A DNA stretch of 6,673 nucleotides from Actinomycetes bacterium (GCA_021806055.1 JAJZYE010000057.1:1-6673); one strand, 5' to 3'. Positions 1 through 5,706 are shown, counted from the stretch's first letter. Program-made: numbers and translations. The notes: generated from the letters alone by a model not told the origin.

Positions 1-564
1 GCCGCCCTCAACCAGACTCTCGATGATGCCCCAGAGATCCTGGCGGCTCTGGGGGTCGAGGCCGGTCGTCGGCTCGTCCAGGAAGAGGAGGGGAGGGTCA
101 GCGACCAGGGCGGCGGCGAGGTCCAGGCGTCGGCGCATGCCGCCGGAGTAGGTCTTGGTCGAGCGGTCGGCGGCCTCACTCAGTCCGAACTGATCGAGGA
201 GGTGGCGCGCGCGCGACACCGCCACCGACGTGCGTAGGTGGTTCAGCCGCCCGATCATTCGCAGGTTCTCGAGGCCGGTGAGGTTCTCGTCGACCGTCGC
301 GTACTGACCCGCCAGCCCGATGCTCTGGCGAACGCGCTGGGGCTGGCGCACGACGTCGTAGCCGTTGACGATCGCCGTGCCCGACGTCGGAGCGAGGATC
401 GTCGACAGAATGCGCACCATCGTGGTCTTGCCCGCCCCGTTCGGACCGAGCAGTCCGAAGACCTCGCCGCGCGGTACGTGCAGCGAGACCCCGTCGAGGG
501 CGCGCAGGGCGCCACCGTCGAAGGTGCGAACCACGTTGAGGGCTTCGACGGCGAATTCGGACAC
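1..564 (-). CDS. ABC transporter ATP-binding protein, DrrA-type (partial; C-terminus beyond the window)
   Basis: This is the cytoplasmic ATPase subunit of an ABC exporter of the daunorubicin-resistance (DrrA) type. It would hydrolyse ATP to drive a separate membrane permease. My translation from GTG 564 gives 188 residues before the window edge. In order they show Walker A GPNGAGKTT (40-48), a Q-loop at Gln87 followed by the DENLTG stretch typical of DrrA-like proteins, the signature YSGGMRRRLDLA (139-150), and Walker B LLFLDEPTTGLDP (159-171) with catalytic Glu164. The H-loop and C-terminal region are missing because the window ends. GTG 564 is the first start in frame. It lies 7 bases after a TAGACT box and has no Shine-Dalgarno sequence, which fits a leaderless mRNA. 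A permease gene would be expected further down the minus strand, outside the window. The transported substrate cannot be told from this sequence. Confidence 0.93.
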   Translation of the reverse strand, partial: MSEFAVEALNVVRTFDGGALRALDGVSLHVPRGEVFGLLGPNGAGKTTMVRILSTILAPTSGTAIVNGYDVVRQPQRVRQSIGLAGQYATVDENLTGLENLRMIGRLNHLRTSVAVSRARHLLDQFGLSEAADRSTKTYSGGMRRRLDLAAALVADPPLLFLDEPTTGLDPQSRQDLWGIIESLVEGG

Positions 565-571
565 GGATCGC

Positions 572-577
572 AGTCTA
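572..577 (-). promoter_or_regulatory. -10 box of a leaderless promoter for the ABC ATPase gene
   Basis: On the minus strand the hexamer is TAGACT, which matches the TANNNT consensus of actinobacterial -10 elements. Seven bases separate it from GTG 564, so transcription would start at or next to the start codon. I see no convincing -35 box. The promoter assignment is inferred from position and motif. Confidence 0.5.
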
Positions 578-612
578 GGGAGGGTCCCCGCACACTCGCC
601 GCACCGAGACGG

Positions 613-618
613 TACGTT
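613..618 (+). promoter_or_regulatory. -10 box of a leaderless promoter for dnaG
   Basis: TACGTT (TANNNT) is followed by six bases and then ATG 625. There is no Shine-Dalgarno sequence in the gap, so a leaderless transcript starting at A625 is likely. No clear -35 hexamer is present. It lies 35 bp from the divergent -10 box of the ABC gene, so the two promoters share one short intergenic region. Confidence 0.5.
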
Positions 619-624
619 ACTGGC

Positions 625-2427
625 ATGGCTCTCTCGGACGACGATATTGGTCAGGTGCGCGTCGCCACCGATATCGTGGCTCTGATCAGCGAGCACGTCG
701 CACTGAAGAAGAGTGGGCGCCGTTGGAGTGGACTGTGCCCCTTTCACGCGGAGAAGACACCGTCGTTCTCCGTCAACGCCGAGGAGGGTCGGTACTACTG
801 CTTCGGCTGTCGCGCGTCGGGCGATGCGATCACCTTCGTGCGTGAGGTGCAGCACCTCGACTTCGTGGACGCGGTGCGCCTGCTCGCCGACCGAGCGGGG
901 GTGGAGCTGCACGAGGACGCCGGTGCCGGCGCCGCGCGTCACGAGCGCCAGGACCTGCTCGCCGCGATGGCCGCGGCCGTCGACTGGTACCACGACCGGC
1001 TGTTGCGCTCGCCGGACGCCCGTCCCGCGCGCGAGTACCTGACCTCGCGCGGGATCGGAGGCGACCTCGCCCGCCAGTTTCGCCTCGGCTGGGCGCCCGA
1101 CGAGTGGGACGCGTTGGCGCGTGCGCTGAACGTGGAGCAGCGGGTCCTGGTCGGTACGGGTCTCGGCTTCGTGAACCAGCGCGGACGCCGCCAGGACGCG
1201 ATGCGCGCGCGGATTATCTTCCCGATCCTCGATCCGGCGGGTCACCCCGTGGCGCTGGGCGGGCGTATCCTGCCCGGCCGTGACACCGGTGCCCGGGTTG
1301 AGGCGAAGTACAAGAACAGCCCCGAGACCCCTATCTACTCCAAGCGACGCACGCTGTACGCACTGAACTGGGCCAAGGAGGACGTGATCAAGTCCGGCGA
1401 GATCGTCGTGTGCGAGGGCTACACCGACGTGATCGCCCTCTTCGCCGCCGGCGTGACGCGCGCCGTGGCGACGTGCGGGACGGCCCTGGGCGAGGAGCAC
1501 TTCCGCACGATGCGCAACTTCGCCCAGCGCATCGTCCTCGCGTACGACGCGGACCAGGCGGGCCAGAGCGCGGCGGCCTCGGTCTACCAGTGGGAGCGTC
1601 AGCACGAGGTGGACGTGGCGGTCGCGCGCCTGCCCCGGGGGAGCGATCCGGCGGAGCTGGCCCAGCGTGATCCCGACGCACTGCGTCGTGCAGTCGCCGA
1701 GGCGATTCCCTTTCTTGCCTTTCGCCTCGAGAGGGTGCTCGAGGCGGCCAACTTGGCCACGGTGGAGGGGCGCGCCCGAGCAGCCGAGTCCGCGCTGGTG
1801 GTCTTGCGCGAGCACCCGAGTGAGCTCGTGCGCGACCAGTACCTGATGGAGGTGGCTGATCGACTTCGTCTCGGGGCTCCCGCACTTCGCCAGCGCCTGA
1901 TCGAGGGTCCCCACGAGACGCCAACGCCGGGCCCCGACCCCGCACCGTCCCCGGTCCGATCGTTACCGTCGTTGCCGCGACCGGGCCAGGAAGCGTTGCG
2001 ACTCTGGGTGCACGTGACGCGCGCGCGCGAACGCTTCGTGTCCGCGTACTTCGTCGACCCCGTGCAGCGTCGGGTGTTCGACGCACTGTGCGAGGGGGGA
2101 CCCATCGGCGAGGTCATCGAACGACTCACGGTGGGCGGCGACGCTGACGCGGCCGGGGTGCTGGCGCTCCTCGTCGTCGACGAGGTGGGCGAGGAGAGTG
2201 ACGAGGCCGTGGCCGCCGTGGTATCTCAGCTGATCCGCCACGCGACGCGCACGGCCCTCCGCGAGCTCGAGGCGCAGCTGCGACGTGGTGAGATCACACC
2301 TGACGTCGCGAACGCGACGATACGTGACGTGAAGGAGCGGCTCGAGTGGCTGGGCACCGTCGAGGGGTGTCGTGCCGAGGAGGACCTGCGCGATTGGTTG
2401 GTGGCTCGCGAGGCGCCCACATCGTGA
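625..2427 (+). CDS. dnaG: DNA primase DnaG
   Basis: DnaG synthesises the RNA primers for chromosome replication and works with the replicative helicase DnaB. The product is 600 residues, normal for the family. The N-terminal zinc-binding CHC2 domain has Cys38, His41, Cys59 and Cys62. The RNA polymerase core shows the basic-patch motifs RIIFPI (196-201), GGR (212-214) and KYKNSPETP (228-236). The TOPRIM domain has EGYTD with catalytic Glu264 and YDADQAG with Asp308 and Asp310, almost the same numbering as the E. coli Glu265/Asp309/Asp311 set. A proline-rich linker (about 427-452) leads to a C-terminal helicase-interaction domain (about 453-600), which is poorly conserved as usual. ATG 625 is chosen because it starts the conserved N-terminus and follows a -10 box. 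The open frame continues upstream to 238, but that part lies antisense to the ABC gene. The stop overlaps the next gene by GTGA. Confidence 0.97.
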   Translation: MALSDDDIGQVRVATDIVALISEHVALKKSGRRWSGLCPFHAEKTPSFSVNAEEGRYYCFGCRASGDAITFVREVQHLDFVDAVRLLADRAGVELHEDAGAGAARHERQDLLAAMAAAVDWYHDRLLRSPDARPAREYLTSRGIGGDLARQFRLGWAPDEWDALARALNVEQRVLVGTGLGFVNQRGRRQDAMRARIIFPILDPAGHPVALGGRILPGRDTGARVEAKYKNSPETPIYSKRRTLYALNWAKEDVIKSGEIVVCEGYTDVIALFAAGVTRAVATCGTALGEEHFRTMRNFAQRIVLAYDADQAGQSAAASVYQWERQHEVDVAVARLPRGSDPAELAQRDPDALRRAVAEAIPFLAFRLERVLEAANLATVEGRARAAESALVVLREHPSELVRDQYLMEVADRLRLGAPALRQRLIEGPHETPTPGPDPAPSPVRSLPSLPRPGQEALRLWVHVTRARERFVSAYFVDPVQRRVFDALCEGGPIGEVIERLTVGGDADAAGVLALLVVDEVGEESDEAVAAVVSQLIRHATRTALRELEAQLRRGEITPDVANATIRDVKERLEWLGTVEGCRAEEDLRDWLVAREAPTS

Positions 2428-3260
2428 CGCGCCGCTTCGTGGGCGGTCTCGAGATGTCCCCGCCGCTCGCGCTCGAAGAGGAGCGGCGGCTGTATCCAAT
2501 CATTGTGCGCGGGCGCAGTGCCGCCGCCGCGCTCGAGTCGGCCGAGGATCTCGACGGGGCGACGCGGCGACGACTCCGCCGAGCGCGCGCGACGGGCCAG
2601 GAGGCGGAGTCGGCCCTTCTGCGCGCCACGTGCGGCTTAGTACGTGCTCGCGTTCAGGAGCGGGGGTACCGATTCGGCAATGAGGAACTCGAAGCGGCGG
2701 GTGTGGAAGGGCTGGTGAACGCGCTGCATCGCTTCGATCCGAATCGGGGTGTTCGCTTCGCGACGTACGCCAATTATTGGATCATGAAGCTCGTCAATCA
2801 GGCCGTCCAGCAGCAGGCCGGACTGACCGACGCCGAGATGCGCCGCGTGCTAGCCCTCCAGAAACTGGAGCGAGCCAGCGACGGGCGACCCCTCACGCGG
2901 GAGTTCGTGTCGCAGTCCCTCGCGATCTCGCCGGCTGCGGCCGACGAGGTGCTGCACGTAAGCCGTGAACTCCAGGCTCGTCGTTACGAGACCACGCCTC
3001 TGCCGGACGTGGCGGCGCCGTCTGAGGTGCCTGACATCACGGACGCGCCTTCGTGGGTGATCGAGGAGTTGCGGCGTCGCTGTGGTGACGACTTTGACGC
3101 GTTCTGGCAGTACACCTTCCGGGTGATGTCGATGGACGAGATCGCTCGTTCGAAGGGGATTACCCGCCAGGGCATGGCCAAGCGCATCGAGCGTTGTCGG
3201 CGCGCCGTCCGCGAGAGCCCCGAAGCGGAGCGACTTCTCGCCTGGTTCGACCACCAGTGA
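2424..3260 (+). CDS. divergent sigma-70 family RNA polymerase sigma factor, coupled to dnaG
   Basis: This 278-residue protein would direct RNA polymerase to promoters. Its layout follows primary-type sigmas without region 1.1. There is a region 1.2-like segment (about 15-75), then region 2 (about 78-130) with FDPNRG (104-109) and FATYANYWI (112-120). A region 3-like helical segment follows (about 134-190), then a region 4 with a helix-turn-helix (about 235-262; MSMDEIARSKGITRQG). Region 2.1-2.3 residues for core binding look kept. Residues that read promoters in E. coli sigma-70 do not: the W433 equivalent is Tyr118, Q437 is Lys122 and T440 is Asn125. The RTIRIPVH stretch of region 3.0 is replaced by GLTDAEMR, and region 4.1 is short. 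GTG 2424 gives a GTGA overlap with the dnaG stop, implying translational coupling. ATG 2454 is an alternative start. Family is secure; group (2 or 3) and target promoters are unknown. Confidence 0.85.
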   Translation: MTRRFVGGLEMSPPLALEEERRLYPIIVRGRSAAAALESAEDLDGATRRRLRRARATGQEAESALLRATCGLVRARVQERGYRFGNEELEAAGVEGLVNALHRFDPNRGVRFATYANYWIMKLVNQAVQQQAGLTDAEMRRVLALQKLERASDGRPLTREFVSQSLAISPAAADEVLHVSRELQARRYETTPLPDVAAPSEVPDITDAPSWVIEELRRRCGDDFDAFWQYTFRVMSMDEIARSKGITRQGMAKRIERCRRAVRESPEAERLLAWFDHQ

Positions 3261-3276
3261 TGGGCGGGGCCGGTGC

Positions 3277-3282
3277 TAGGGT
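3277..3282 (+). promoter_or_regulatory. possible -10 box for the tRNA pair
   Basis: TAGGGT fits TANNNT and would place a transcription start near 3289, about 14 bases before tRNA-Asn. No matching -35 hexamer is seen at the usual distance, and the tRNAs could also be read from the dnaG-sigma operon. The gap between the sigma stop (3260) and the tRNA holds no clear terminator. Confidence 0.25.
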
Positions 3283-3302
3283 GGCAGTGCCTCCGGGCTC
3301 AT

Positions 3303-3378
3303 TCCCAGATAGCTCAATTGGCAGAGCAAGCGACTGTTAATCGCTAGGTTGCAGGTTCGAGTCCTGCTCTGGGAGCCA
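3303..3378 (+). tRNA. tRNA-Asn (anticodon GUU), CCA encoded
   Basis: A full cloverleaf can be drawn. The acceptor stem TCCCAGA (3303-3309) pairs perfectly with TCTGGGA (3368-3374). The D stem is GCTC/GAGC. The anticodon stem AGCGA/TCGCT holds the loop CTGTTAA with anticodon GTT at 3336-3338. The T arm is GCAGG-TTCGAGT-CCTGC. The discriminator base is G3375 and the CCA end is encoded (3376-3378). It reads AAC/AAU codons. It lies 37 bp upstream of the next tRNA and is probably co-transcribed with it. Confidence 0.96.
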
Positions 3379-3415
3379 GTTGCTCGTTGGGTGGGTCGGC
3401 GTAAGCGTGTGTCGA

Positions 3416-3488
3416 AGGGCCGTAGCTCAGTGGTTAGAGCAGGGGACTCATAATCCCTCGGTCGTGGGTTCGATCCCCACCGGCCCTA
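3416..3488 (+). tRNA. tRNA with CAU anticodon: tRNA-Ile2 or elongator tRNA-Met
   Basis: The acceptor AGGGCCG (3416-3422) pairs with CGGCCCT (3481-3487). The D arm is GCTC/GAGC with loop AGTGGTTA. The anticodon stem GGGGA/TCCCT (one G-U pair) carries CAT at 3449-3451. The T arm is GTGGG-TTCGATC-CCCAC. A paired A1-U72 end rules out the initiator tRNA. The discriminator is A3488, followed by CCG, so CCA is not encoded, unlike the tRNA just upstream. A1, A73, U12-A23, A38 and the general resemblance of the D and anticodon arms to E. coli tRNA-Ile2 favour the AUA-decoding tRNA that TilS modifies with lysidine. G4-C69 and G29-C41 do not match the E. coli isoleucine identity set, so elongator tRNA-Met remains open. 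Confidence 0.93.
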
Positions 3489-3710
3489 CCGGATCAAGTA
3501 GTGAGCATTCATGCCGGCGACAATCCTCGACAGATGCCTTTACCCATGGGGCCTTCTCGCAACGTGGCTGGCGGTTGCCTTGGTTTGCATTTGTGCGAAT
3601 TCCGATGTGAACCCGCACGCGATTCCCATCGAGAAAATCCCTCCGAAAATCCTTGGGGCCACGCTGACCGGCCTGGTTTTGAGAACGCCGGTGGATGCCC
3701 CGGCAATGAT
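3489..3710 (+). other. gene-free stretch between the tRNAs and hipA
   Basis: This stretch separates the tRNA pair from the convergent hipA stop. Short open frames exist in several phases, but none has a ribosome binding site, recognisable motif or consistent codon bias. The best, from ATG 3511 with a hydrophobic N-terminus, runs into hipA antisense and is not credible. The base composition is visibly less G+C-rich around 3575-3655 than in dnaG. I see no strong terminator after the tRNAs and no copy of the tRNA 3' end. It may be a decayed remnant or an island boundary, but the sequence does not prove either. Confidence 0.5.
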
Positions 3711-3719
3711 TCAGCGTGG
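3659..3719. repeat. 9-bp inverted repeat enclosing a small hairpin at the hipA 3' end
   Basis: CCACGCTGA (3659-3667) is the exact reverse complement of TCAGCGTGG (3711-3719), with 43 bases between the arms. Inside lies a 5-bp hairpin, GCCGG (3687-3691) with CCGGC (3700-3704). The right arm includes the hipA stop codon. It could fold at the end of the hipA mRNA as a weak terminator or 3' stabiliser. There is no U-run, so intrinsic termination is uncertain. Confidence 0.35.
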
Positions 3720-5006
3720 GCGGAAGCGCTCAATGTCGGCCGCGACGGCGGCAGTGGTCGTTGCGTCCACCTGAGCATCACTGGCGAAGTCGGGCCAGTG
3801 ATCGATGGCCTCGTTGACCTGGGTGATGGTCGCAGCAATGGCGGGGACTTCGTGGCGATCGCCCATGGCTCGAAAATCGTCAAGAGAGATCTCGGCGAAC
3901 TTGGCGTTCACGCTCATCTGATGAGCCTGGGGCCACTCGGCGTCCCAGTACGAATGCGTGACGTCGTACGCGGGTGCCAGCTGCCAGTTGCCGTGCTCGG
4001 TGAGCAGGAACGAGGCGTTCTTCGTGTGGTCGTCGCGGTTGACGCCGGTCACGTTGAATAGAGCGCGCCGGAAGATCTCGCCCGCCGCGTCGAGTCCGAG
4101 CTCTCTCGCGGTGAGGAAGTAACTCGAATACGAGTGCGTGCGCGACATGTTGTAATCGAGGTGGGCCAGTGCGCAGAGTGTCTGACTGTGGATGCGCTCG
4201 TTGCCAGCCGCGCGATCGAAACGGCGTGTCAGGAAGTGCGCGCGCGGTCCTTCGAGCAGGAGTCGAGACTCGTTGATATTGATCCCGGCGGCGCGCGCCA
4301 TGAGGTAGTAGGCGTACTCGACGCGACCGTAGGGCTGGGAATCGGCAAGCGGATCCGTGCCCGGGACTGCCGGGTCGCCGACTCCGTCGAGCTTGATTAA
4401 CCACTGCTCGAATCCTTCAGGCGCGTTGAACTGACCCGAGAGCATTTCGTAGGTCTCGGGGTTGAAGGCGATGACGGCCTTGGCCCGAGCCCCGCCGGCG
4501 GTCGAGCCAACGGTGATGAGGTCAGCCAGGGCGTCGTGCACGTCGTCCTCACGCAGCGTTCCGTGTAGGGCGGAGCGCGCGGCTGTGACAAGGCGGGCTA
4601 CCTGGACCAGACTCGGCACGCCGGATTCGGGTCCGATGGGCGGAGCGAAGGTGAGAGCGCCCATGGCACGTGAGCCGGCGTAGGCGAGCCGGTCCAGGGG
4701 CGTGATCTGCGAGGCACGGATGCCCTGATCACTCATCCACGCGGTCACGAGAGCGCTGCCGAACCGGTCGGGTAGGGCGTCGGCGAGCATGGCCGGCAGG
4801 CCGTAGAAAGTCGAGCGGGCCAGGTCAGGGAATTCGTAGGTGCCGCGGCGGCGCGGCATGTGTAGTGGCGCGAGTTCCGCGCCATCGCGCAACCAGCTCT
4901 CGTCGTACTCGAAGGCGTAAAAGCCGGTGGCGGGATTCAGGGCAACGGCGCCGACGCGCTGGCCCCACGCGGAGACCTCGAGGACGGTGGCGGGGGCGTA
5001 CGTCAC
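3711..5006 (-). CDS. hipA: HipA-family Ser/Thr kinase toxin
   Basis: HipA is a cytoplasmic kinase toxin. Studied members phosphorylate an aminoacyl-tRNA synthetase (GltX or TrpS), stopping translation and causing persistence. The 431-residue product has the HipA N-terminal module with GLPAMLADALPDRFG (69-83). The loop GSTAGGARAK (167-176) sits where E. coli HipA has its autophosphorylated Ser150, with Ser168 or Thr169 as candidates. WLIKLDG carries the probable ATP-binding Lys205. The catalytic loop NRDDHTKN (323-330) has Asp325 as catalytic base and Asn330. LAPAYDV carries the metal-binding Asp348. All key residues are present, so it looks active. The start is GTG 5006, whose GTGA overlaps the hipB stop, so translation should be coupled to the antitoxin. 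The GGARxK-type loop suggests a branch other than E. coli HipA. The target here is unknown. Confidence 0.93.
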   Translation of the reverse strand: MTYAPATVLEVSAWGQRVGAVALNPATGFYAFEYDESWLRDGAELAPLHMPRRRGTYEFPDLARSTFYGLPAMLADALPDRFGSALVTAWMSDQGIRASQITPLDRLAYAGSRAMGALTFAPPIGPESGVPSLVQVARLVTAARSALHGTLREDDVHDALADLITVGSTAGGARAKAVIAFNPETYEMLSGQFNAPEGFEQWLIKLDGVGDPAVPGTDPLADSQPYGRVEYAYYLMARAAGININESRLLLEGPRAHFLTRRFDRAAGNERIHSQTLCALAHLDYNMSRTHSYSSYFLTARELGLDAAGEIFRRALFNVTGVNRDDHTKNASFLLTEHGNWQLAPAYDVTHSYWDAEWPQAHQMSVNAKFAEISLDDFRAMGDRHEVPAIAATITQVNEAIDHWPDFASDAQVDATTTAAVAADIERFRPR

Positions 5007-5326
5007 GGCTGGGTCGCCGAGTGACGTATCCGACGAGAACGCGACGACGCGACGTTCTTGCGCAGCATTTCCATCGGGCTGAAGGCGGACTCGGCGGGAG
5101 CGAAGGAGTCAAGCCACTCGGTGCGGCCCAGGGCACGCGCGACGCGCACCACGCTTGACAGACTCGAGCCGCGTCCCCGTTCGAGGTTCTTCAGAGCGCT
5201 CAACGAGACATTGGCCCTCTGCGCCAATTCGGCCTGGGTCAGGCGGCGCGCGTGGCGAAGTCGGCGAACCGCGGCACCGAACTGCTCTTCCCACTCCTCA
5301 ACGGTGTTTGTTGGTTGGTTTTTCAC
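5003..5326 (-). CDS. hipB: HipB-like XRE-family antitoxin and autorepressor
   Basis: This 107-residue DNA-binding protein carries an XRE/Cro-type helix-turn-helix at about 29-67 (LTQAELAQRANVS, then LKNLERGRGSSLSSVVRVARALG-like helices). By analogy with HipB it should dimerise, bind and inhibit HipA, and repress its own promoter. The C-terminus has the SPMEMLRK stretch (83-90) and then a basic, probably disordered tail, an arrangement common in regulators paired with HipA. The start is GTG 5326, supported by GGAG at 5338-5335 with an 8-base spacing. The stop TGA overlaps the hipA start by 4 bases. Antitoxin first and toxin second is the usual order and keeps the antitoxin in excess. Confidence 0.92.
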   Translation of the reverse strand: MKNQPTNTVEEWEEQFGAAVRRLRHARRLTQAELAQRANVSLSALKNLERGRGSSLSSVVRVARALGRTEWLDSFAPAESAFSPMEMLRKNVASSRSRRIRHSATQP

Positions 5327-5334
5327 CTTTTACA

Positions 5335-5338
5335 CTCC
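5335..5338 (-). promoter_or_regulatory. ribosome binding site of hipB
   Basis: GGAG on the minus strand lies 8 bases before GTG 5326. It decides that start. Unlike the leaderless dnaG, ABC and tnpB starts in this window, hipB is read from a leadered mRNA. Confidence 0.6.
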
Positions 5339-5346
5339 ATAATGCG

Positions 5347-5407
5347 ACTTAACAGTTTGAATAGTACCGCTTTTCTCCGCTCGCATACACACCTGTTGCA
5401 GAATAGT
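5347..5407 (-). promoter_or_regulatory. candidate hipBA promoter and operator
   Basis: On the minus strand TACTAT (5366-5361) is a plausible -10 box upstream of the hipB ribosome binding site. It overlaps a 19-bp partial dyad at 5347-5365 of the form ACT-N3-CA-N3-TG-N3-AGT. The plus-strand 7-mer GAATAGT occurs at 5359-5365 and again at 5401-5407, exactly 42 bp apart, about four helical turns. This would suit a HipB dimer binding twice on one DNA face. It does not match the E. coli HipB operator TATCC-N8-GGATA, so this is inference from position and symmetry. Confidence 0.35.
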
Positions 5408-5499
5408 TGTCTTCCTGGCTGGCAGGGTAGGTGTCACTGGTGGCAATCGGATCCATTCGTGGTGCACAACTCCAGCTCAGCCGGTGAAGCTCTTGGCGC

Positions 5500-5525
5500 G
5501 GGCCTTTGAACGTCGTCGAAGGCCC
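5500..5525. repeat. 10-bp hairpin, possible terminator or element end
   Basis: The bases 5500-5509 (GGGCCTTTGA) pair with 5516-5525 (TCGAAGGCCC) over 10 bp with one G-U pair, leaving a six-base loop. There is only a broken T tract after it on the plus strand and none on the minus strand. It could be a weak intrinsic terminator or a subterminal hairpin of the tnpB element. It is the strongest small hairpin in the gap. Confidence 0.5.
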
Positions 5526-5560
5526 TTCGCTTTACCGGTCCTTCTCATCACCCGAATTCC

Positions 5561-5610
5561 CCCACGCACCCGGGTGCCGAGCGGTGAAAGCTTCGGGGCA
5601 AAGGCGTGGG
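5561..5610. repeat. nested inverted repeats upstream of tnpB
   Basis: CCCACGC (5561-5567) is the exact reverse complement of GCGTGGG (5604-5610). Two smaller structures lie inside: the perfect 12-bp palindrome GCACCCGGGTGC (5566-5577), and a bulged hairpin of CCGAGC (5577-5582) with GCTTCGG (5590-5596). These overlap by a few bases, so not all can form at once. Alternative folding in RNA or single-stranded DNA is possible. Confidence 0.4.
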
Positions 5611-5639
5611 ATGTGTCGGCGACATCTCCCAATCCTCAA

Positions 5640-5662
5640 CCCCACTTCGGCAAACAGTGGGG
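5640..5662. repeat. 7-bp hairpin just upstream of the tnpB promoter
   Basis: CCCCACT (5640-5646) pairs perfectly with AGTGGGG (5656-5662) around a nine-base loop. It ends 32 bases before the tnpB -10 box. It could be a transposon-end structure or a regulator binding site. The sequence alone does not decide. Confidence 0.4.
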
Positions 5663-5694
5663 GGTGACGCGCGGTCAATGTGACACCTTGAGCC

Positions 5695-5700
5695 GATACT
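5695..5700 (+). promoter_or_regulatory. -10 box of a leaderless promoter for tnpB
   Basis: GATACT matches TATAAT at four of six positions, and six bases separate it from GTG 5707. A stop codon in frame at 5689-5691 makes GTG 5707 the first possible start, and no Shine-Dalgarno sequence precedes it. A leaderless transcript is therefore the simplest reading. GGTCAA (5673-5678) is at best a weak -35. Confidence 0.4.
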
Positions 5701-5706
5701 GACTCT

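Larger units (their letters stand above)
5327..5706. other. 380-bp gene-free divergent region between hipB and tnpB
   Basis: The hipB side is AT-rich for this genome: about 43% G+C by hand count over 5301-5400. It holds the candidate hipBA promoter. From 5408 to 5499 I see no feature. From 5500 to 5662 there are at least three inverted-repeat structures, listed separately, and the tnpB promoter lies at the right end. Short open frames on both strands lack ribosome binding sites and recognisable motifs, so I do not call a gene. No tnpA (Y1 transposase or serine recombinase) is encoded here. Confidence 0.6.

Noticed and set aside
238..624. In-frame extension of dnaG upstream to GTG 238
   Set aside because: It lies antisense to the clearly coding ABC ATPase, shows no primase similarity, and the conserved CHC2 domain begins just after ATG 625, which follows a -10 box.
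255..626. 123-residue minus-strand frame overlapping the ABC gene
   Set aside because: It is in another phase of the same strand; the true frame from GTG 564 carries all the ABC motifs.
1388..2086. Long minus-strand frame antisense to dnaG (232 residues)
   Set aside because: Arg/Pro/Ala-rich translation typical of G+C-rich antisense frames, with no motif or ribosome binding site.
3380..3610. Small plus-strand frame over the second tRNA
   Set aside because: Its peptide (VAQWLEQGTHNPSVVGSIPT) is the well-known false translation of a tRNA gene.
3511..3774. Small plus-strand frame with a hydrophobic N-terminus
   Set aside because: No ribosome binding site or recognisable motif, and it runs into hipA on the opposite strand. 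It is the most plausible of the small frames here but not enough to call.
3538..5546. Pair CTTTACC...CCTTCTC seen at 3538-3558 and 5530-5546 as possible element flanks of hipBA
   Set aside because: The 7-mers match but the spacing differs (7 versus 3 bases) and the flanks do not align; chance is a sufficient explanation.
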